NCBI GenBank assembly: GCA_001796525.1
Contig: MGMT01000063.1
Location: 1 to 6,689, forward strand
DNA: 6,689 nucleotides
Reading direction: 5' to 3'
Source: Chloroflexi bacterium RBG_13_51_52
GTDB lineage: Bacteria > Chloroflexota > Dehalococcoidia > Dehalococcoidales > RBG-16-60-22
The position numbers and the translations under genes were made by a program. The notes beneath the pieces are model-generated. The model had not been told where the DNA came from. It saw nothing but the letters and a program-made list of their open reading frames with translations, and did no database searches. Below are positions 5,504 through 6,689 of this stretch, in pieces. Position 1 is the first letter of the stretch. Every line of letters begins with the position of its first letter.

Positions 5504-6125
5504 TCCAGTCGCTGGCGTACGTTATCGGTATGCTTATCTCGTCCCAGATATACGGATGGTCCCTCGTGTAGTTGTTGACCACACCGGATAACACGTAATT
5601 ATTAGGAATGATTGATAAACGCCCCGTTGCCTGATCGCCCTTTACCCACTCGTTGGTCTCCAGCAGGGTCGTGTAAAATATCCCGATATCGATAACGTCA
5701 CCTATTTTCCCCTCCACCTCAATCCTATCGCCCACCTTGTAAGTGCCGGTGAGAAATATTACCACCCCACCGGCCAGGTTTTTAAACAGGTCCTGCAAAG
5801 CCACTGCCGCGCCGGCTGCCAGGATACCGTAGGAAACCAGTAGAGCCTGTAGATTGTCCACCCATATTGCAATCGCCACCGCGATAAACGCTAAAAGGGA
5901 TATCATCGATGATATCCTTCTCATGGAATACCGCGTCTTTTGTTCCTTTATCTGCTTGGCTATCAGCTGCTCGAACACCACCTTGATAATGGTGTAAATC
6001 AACAGTATCGCCAGCGCTGTATAAAACGCTTTAGTTAAATAGTTACTGGGATACTGTAATTGGAAGAAAAACAAAACGGCGGAAATCACCACTAAAACGC
6101 TAACGTTTATTAACCTTCTTTTCAT
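5442..6125 (-). CDS. MscS-family mechanosensitive ion channel, frame broken near its C-terminus
   Basis: The readable frame gives 227 residues. Only the first 207 are genuine channel sequence; the last 20 are out of frame. MscS-type channels open under membrane tension to release solutes during osmotic downshock. Membrane segments are predicted at about 5-22, 33-52, 72-90 and 93-112. The last is Gly/Ala-rich (YGILAAGAAVALQDLFKNLAGG) as in the pore-lining helix, followed by the beta-domain signature GTYKVGDRIEVEGKIGDV (127-144) and RLSIIPNNYVLSGVVNNYTR (169-188). The alpha/beta C-terminal domain is encoded in the +1 frame down to 5186. AGGAAG lies five bases upstream of the ATG. If the frameshift is real, the product loses the cytoplasmic C-terminal domain and may not assemble. 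The TTGACA upstream hints at its own promoter; the CGGC gene ends 83 bases away on the same strand, so read-through is possible. Confidence 0.88.
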   Translation of the reverse strand: MKRRLINVSVLVVISAVLFFFQLQYPSNYLTKAFYTALAILLIYTIIKVVFEQLIAKQIKEQKTRYSMRRISSMISLLAFIAVAIAIWVDNLQALLVSYGILAAGAAVALQDLFKNLAGGVVIFLTGTYKVGDRIEVEGKIGDVIDIGIFYTTLLETNEWVKGDQATGRLSIIPNNYVLSGVVNNYTRDHPYIWDEISIPITYASDWKESAKDYRVGRKYRNERKCR

Positions 6126-6165
6126 CTACTCTTCCTGTTTGGCTTATTTACTCTTCAGTAAAGTA

Positions 6166-6195
6166 AGGTTAATGGGAAATGGGATGTATTGTCAA
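6166..6195 (-). promoter_or_regulatory. Weak candidate promoter of the channel gene
   Basis: A perfect TTGACA (6195-6190) sits in the gap between the CGGC gene and the channel gene on the minus strand. The best -10 candidate at 18 bases, TAACCT (6171-6166), matches only 3/6. The -35 is good but the -10 is poor, so the site is uncertain. No terminator separates the two genes. Confidence 0.3.
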
Positions 6196-6208
6196 GCAGG
6201 ATTTCTGC

Positions 6209-6637
6209 CTATTTCCCCGCCTTAGCCCTCTCCCGCCTGGCTTTCCTGGCCGCCGCGGCTTTAGCTTTCTTAGCCTCCTCCGCCGCCCTGTAAGCCGCCA
6301 TCTGCTCGGGTGTTGGACCTCCGTGGGTTCTCTCGATGATGGGCAGCTTTACCCTCTTTTTCAGCTCCTTAATGTAGATGTCTCTAGACGGGCAGTCACC
6401 CACGATACAGTTCCCCAGGTGAATGACCTCGGCGCCATGCTGCTTTAGCTTTTTGGCGTTTTTCACTATCTTGTCCGCCTTGCCATGCCCACAGCCACCG
6501 CACGTATCGAACCCTACGATCTCTATCTTGTCGTACCCCTCGAACTTCCCCGTCCTGTTAGCCATTGCCGGGAAACAGTTCCACCCCGCGCAGCGCTCGC
6601 TGTTCTCATAACACCTGATTATGCCTATTTTTACCAC
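6209..6637 (-). CDS. CGGC-domain protein with a basic Lys/Ala-rich tail
   Basis: The protein has 142 residues and no signal peptide. Residues 1-108 match the CGGC domain pattern: MVKIGIIRCYENSERCAGWN at the start, FDTCGGCGHGKADKIV (43-58), EVIHLGNCIVGDCPSRDIYI (70-89) and KLPIIERTHGG (97-107). The seven cysteines (C9, C16, C21, C46, C49, C77, C82) plus H105 are consistent with a metal or Fe-S site, as proposed for this uncharacterised family, though the function is not established. Residues 112-142 add an extension made mostly of Ala, Lys, Arg and Glu, likely one helix and strongly basic; it could bind nucleic acid or another acidic partner. The start is GTG (6637-6635), chosen because AGGGAG lies eight bases upstream. 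It is the first of the minus-strand genes seen here, and its promoter is at or beyond the window edge. Confidence 0.88.
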   Translation of the reverse strand: MVKIGIIRCYENSERCAGWNCFPAMANRTGKFEGYDKIEIVGFDTCGGCGHGKADKIVKNAKKLKQHGAEVIHLGNCIVGDCPSRDIYIKELKKRVKLPIIERTHGGPTPEQMAAYRAAEEAKKAKAAAARKARRERAKAGK

Positions 6638-6671
6638 GATTTATTCTCCCTTCAGTGTTTTTCTCGACTCC

Positions 6672-6677
6672 ATGATA
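6672..6677 (-). promoter_or_regulatory. Possible -10 box of the CGGC gene
   Basis: TATCAT on the minus strand (6677-6672) matches TATAAT at 5/6 and lies 34 bases before the GTG start, a suitable distance for a short leader. The matching -35 box would fall just outside the window, so it cannot be tested here. Confidence 0.28.
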
Positions 6678-6689
6678 GCATAAATAAAA

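Noticed and set aside
6196..6208. Hairpin GCAG/CTGC directly after the CGGC stop
   Set aside because: Four base pairs and no T-tract on the minus strand; not a credible terminator.

Overview
The window is an ordinary-looking bacterial chromosomal segment of roughly even base composition with short intergenic gaps, strong AGGAGG- or GGGAG-type ribosome binding sites and sigma70-like promoters. The gene mix is a cysteine-rich 4Fe-4S protein typical of strict anaerobes, an SDR oxidoreductase, a SnoaL/NTF2-like protein, a CGGC-domain protein and two lipoproteins. It suggests an anaerobic bacterium, possibly Dehalococcoidia (Chloroflexota). That assignment is an inference from gene content; there is no rRNA or other phylogenetic marker here.

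Layout. The left edge (1-112) carries the last 36 codons of a plus-strand membrane protein, closed by a clear intrinsic terminator (148-179). A sigma70-like promoter and a short leader hairpin that touches the Shine-Dalgarno sequence then lead into the only complete plus-strand gene, a 386-residue iron-sulfur protein (248-1408). From 1457 to the right edge every gene lies on the minus strand. In transcription order (right to left) these are: a CGGC-domain protein with a Lys/Ala-rich tail (6209-6637); an MscS-family mechanosensitive channel broken by a one-base frameshift (6125 down to 5186); a Thr/Pro-linker PEBP lipoprotein (4298-5053); a SnoaL/NTF2-like protein (3527-4237); an SDR oxidoreductase (2295-3308); and a lipoprotein of unknown function (1457-2287).

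Transcription units inferred from promoters, hairpins and spacing are: CGGC alone or running into the channel; the channel, ended by a strong hairpin at 5121-5156; PEBP plus SnoaL-like, ended by an imperfect hairpin at 3408-3459; and SDR plus lipoprotein, with the lipoprotein ribosome binding site directly abutting the SDR stop. The plus-strand Fe-S gene and the minus-strand lipoprotein gene converge with a 48-base gap and no convincing terminator.

Functionally the genes do not form one recognisable pathway. The SDR and the SnoaL-like protein could both act on small carbonyl or polyketide/steroid-like compounds, but they sit in separate units. The Fe-S protein is probably a cytoplasmic electron carrier or redox-linked protein. 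The PEBP lipoprotein, the second lipoprotein and the channel belong to the cell envelope. I see no mobile element, CRISPR array, tRNA, rRNA or defence system. The most concrete anomalies are the channel frameshift, the non-canonical SDR active site, and a GC-rich degenerate sequence that recurs in two gene-end gaps.
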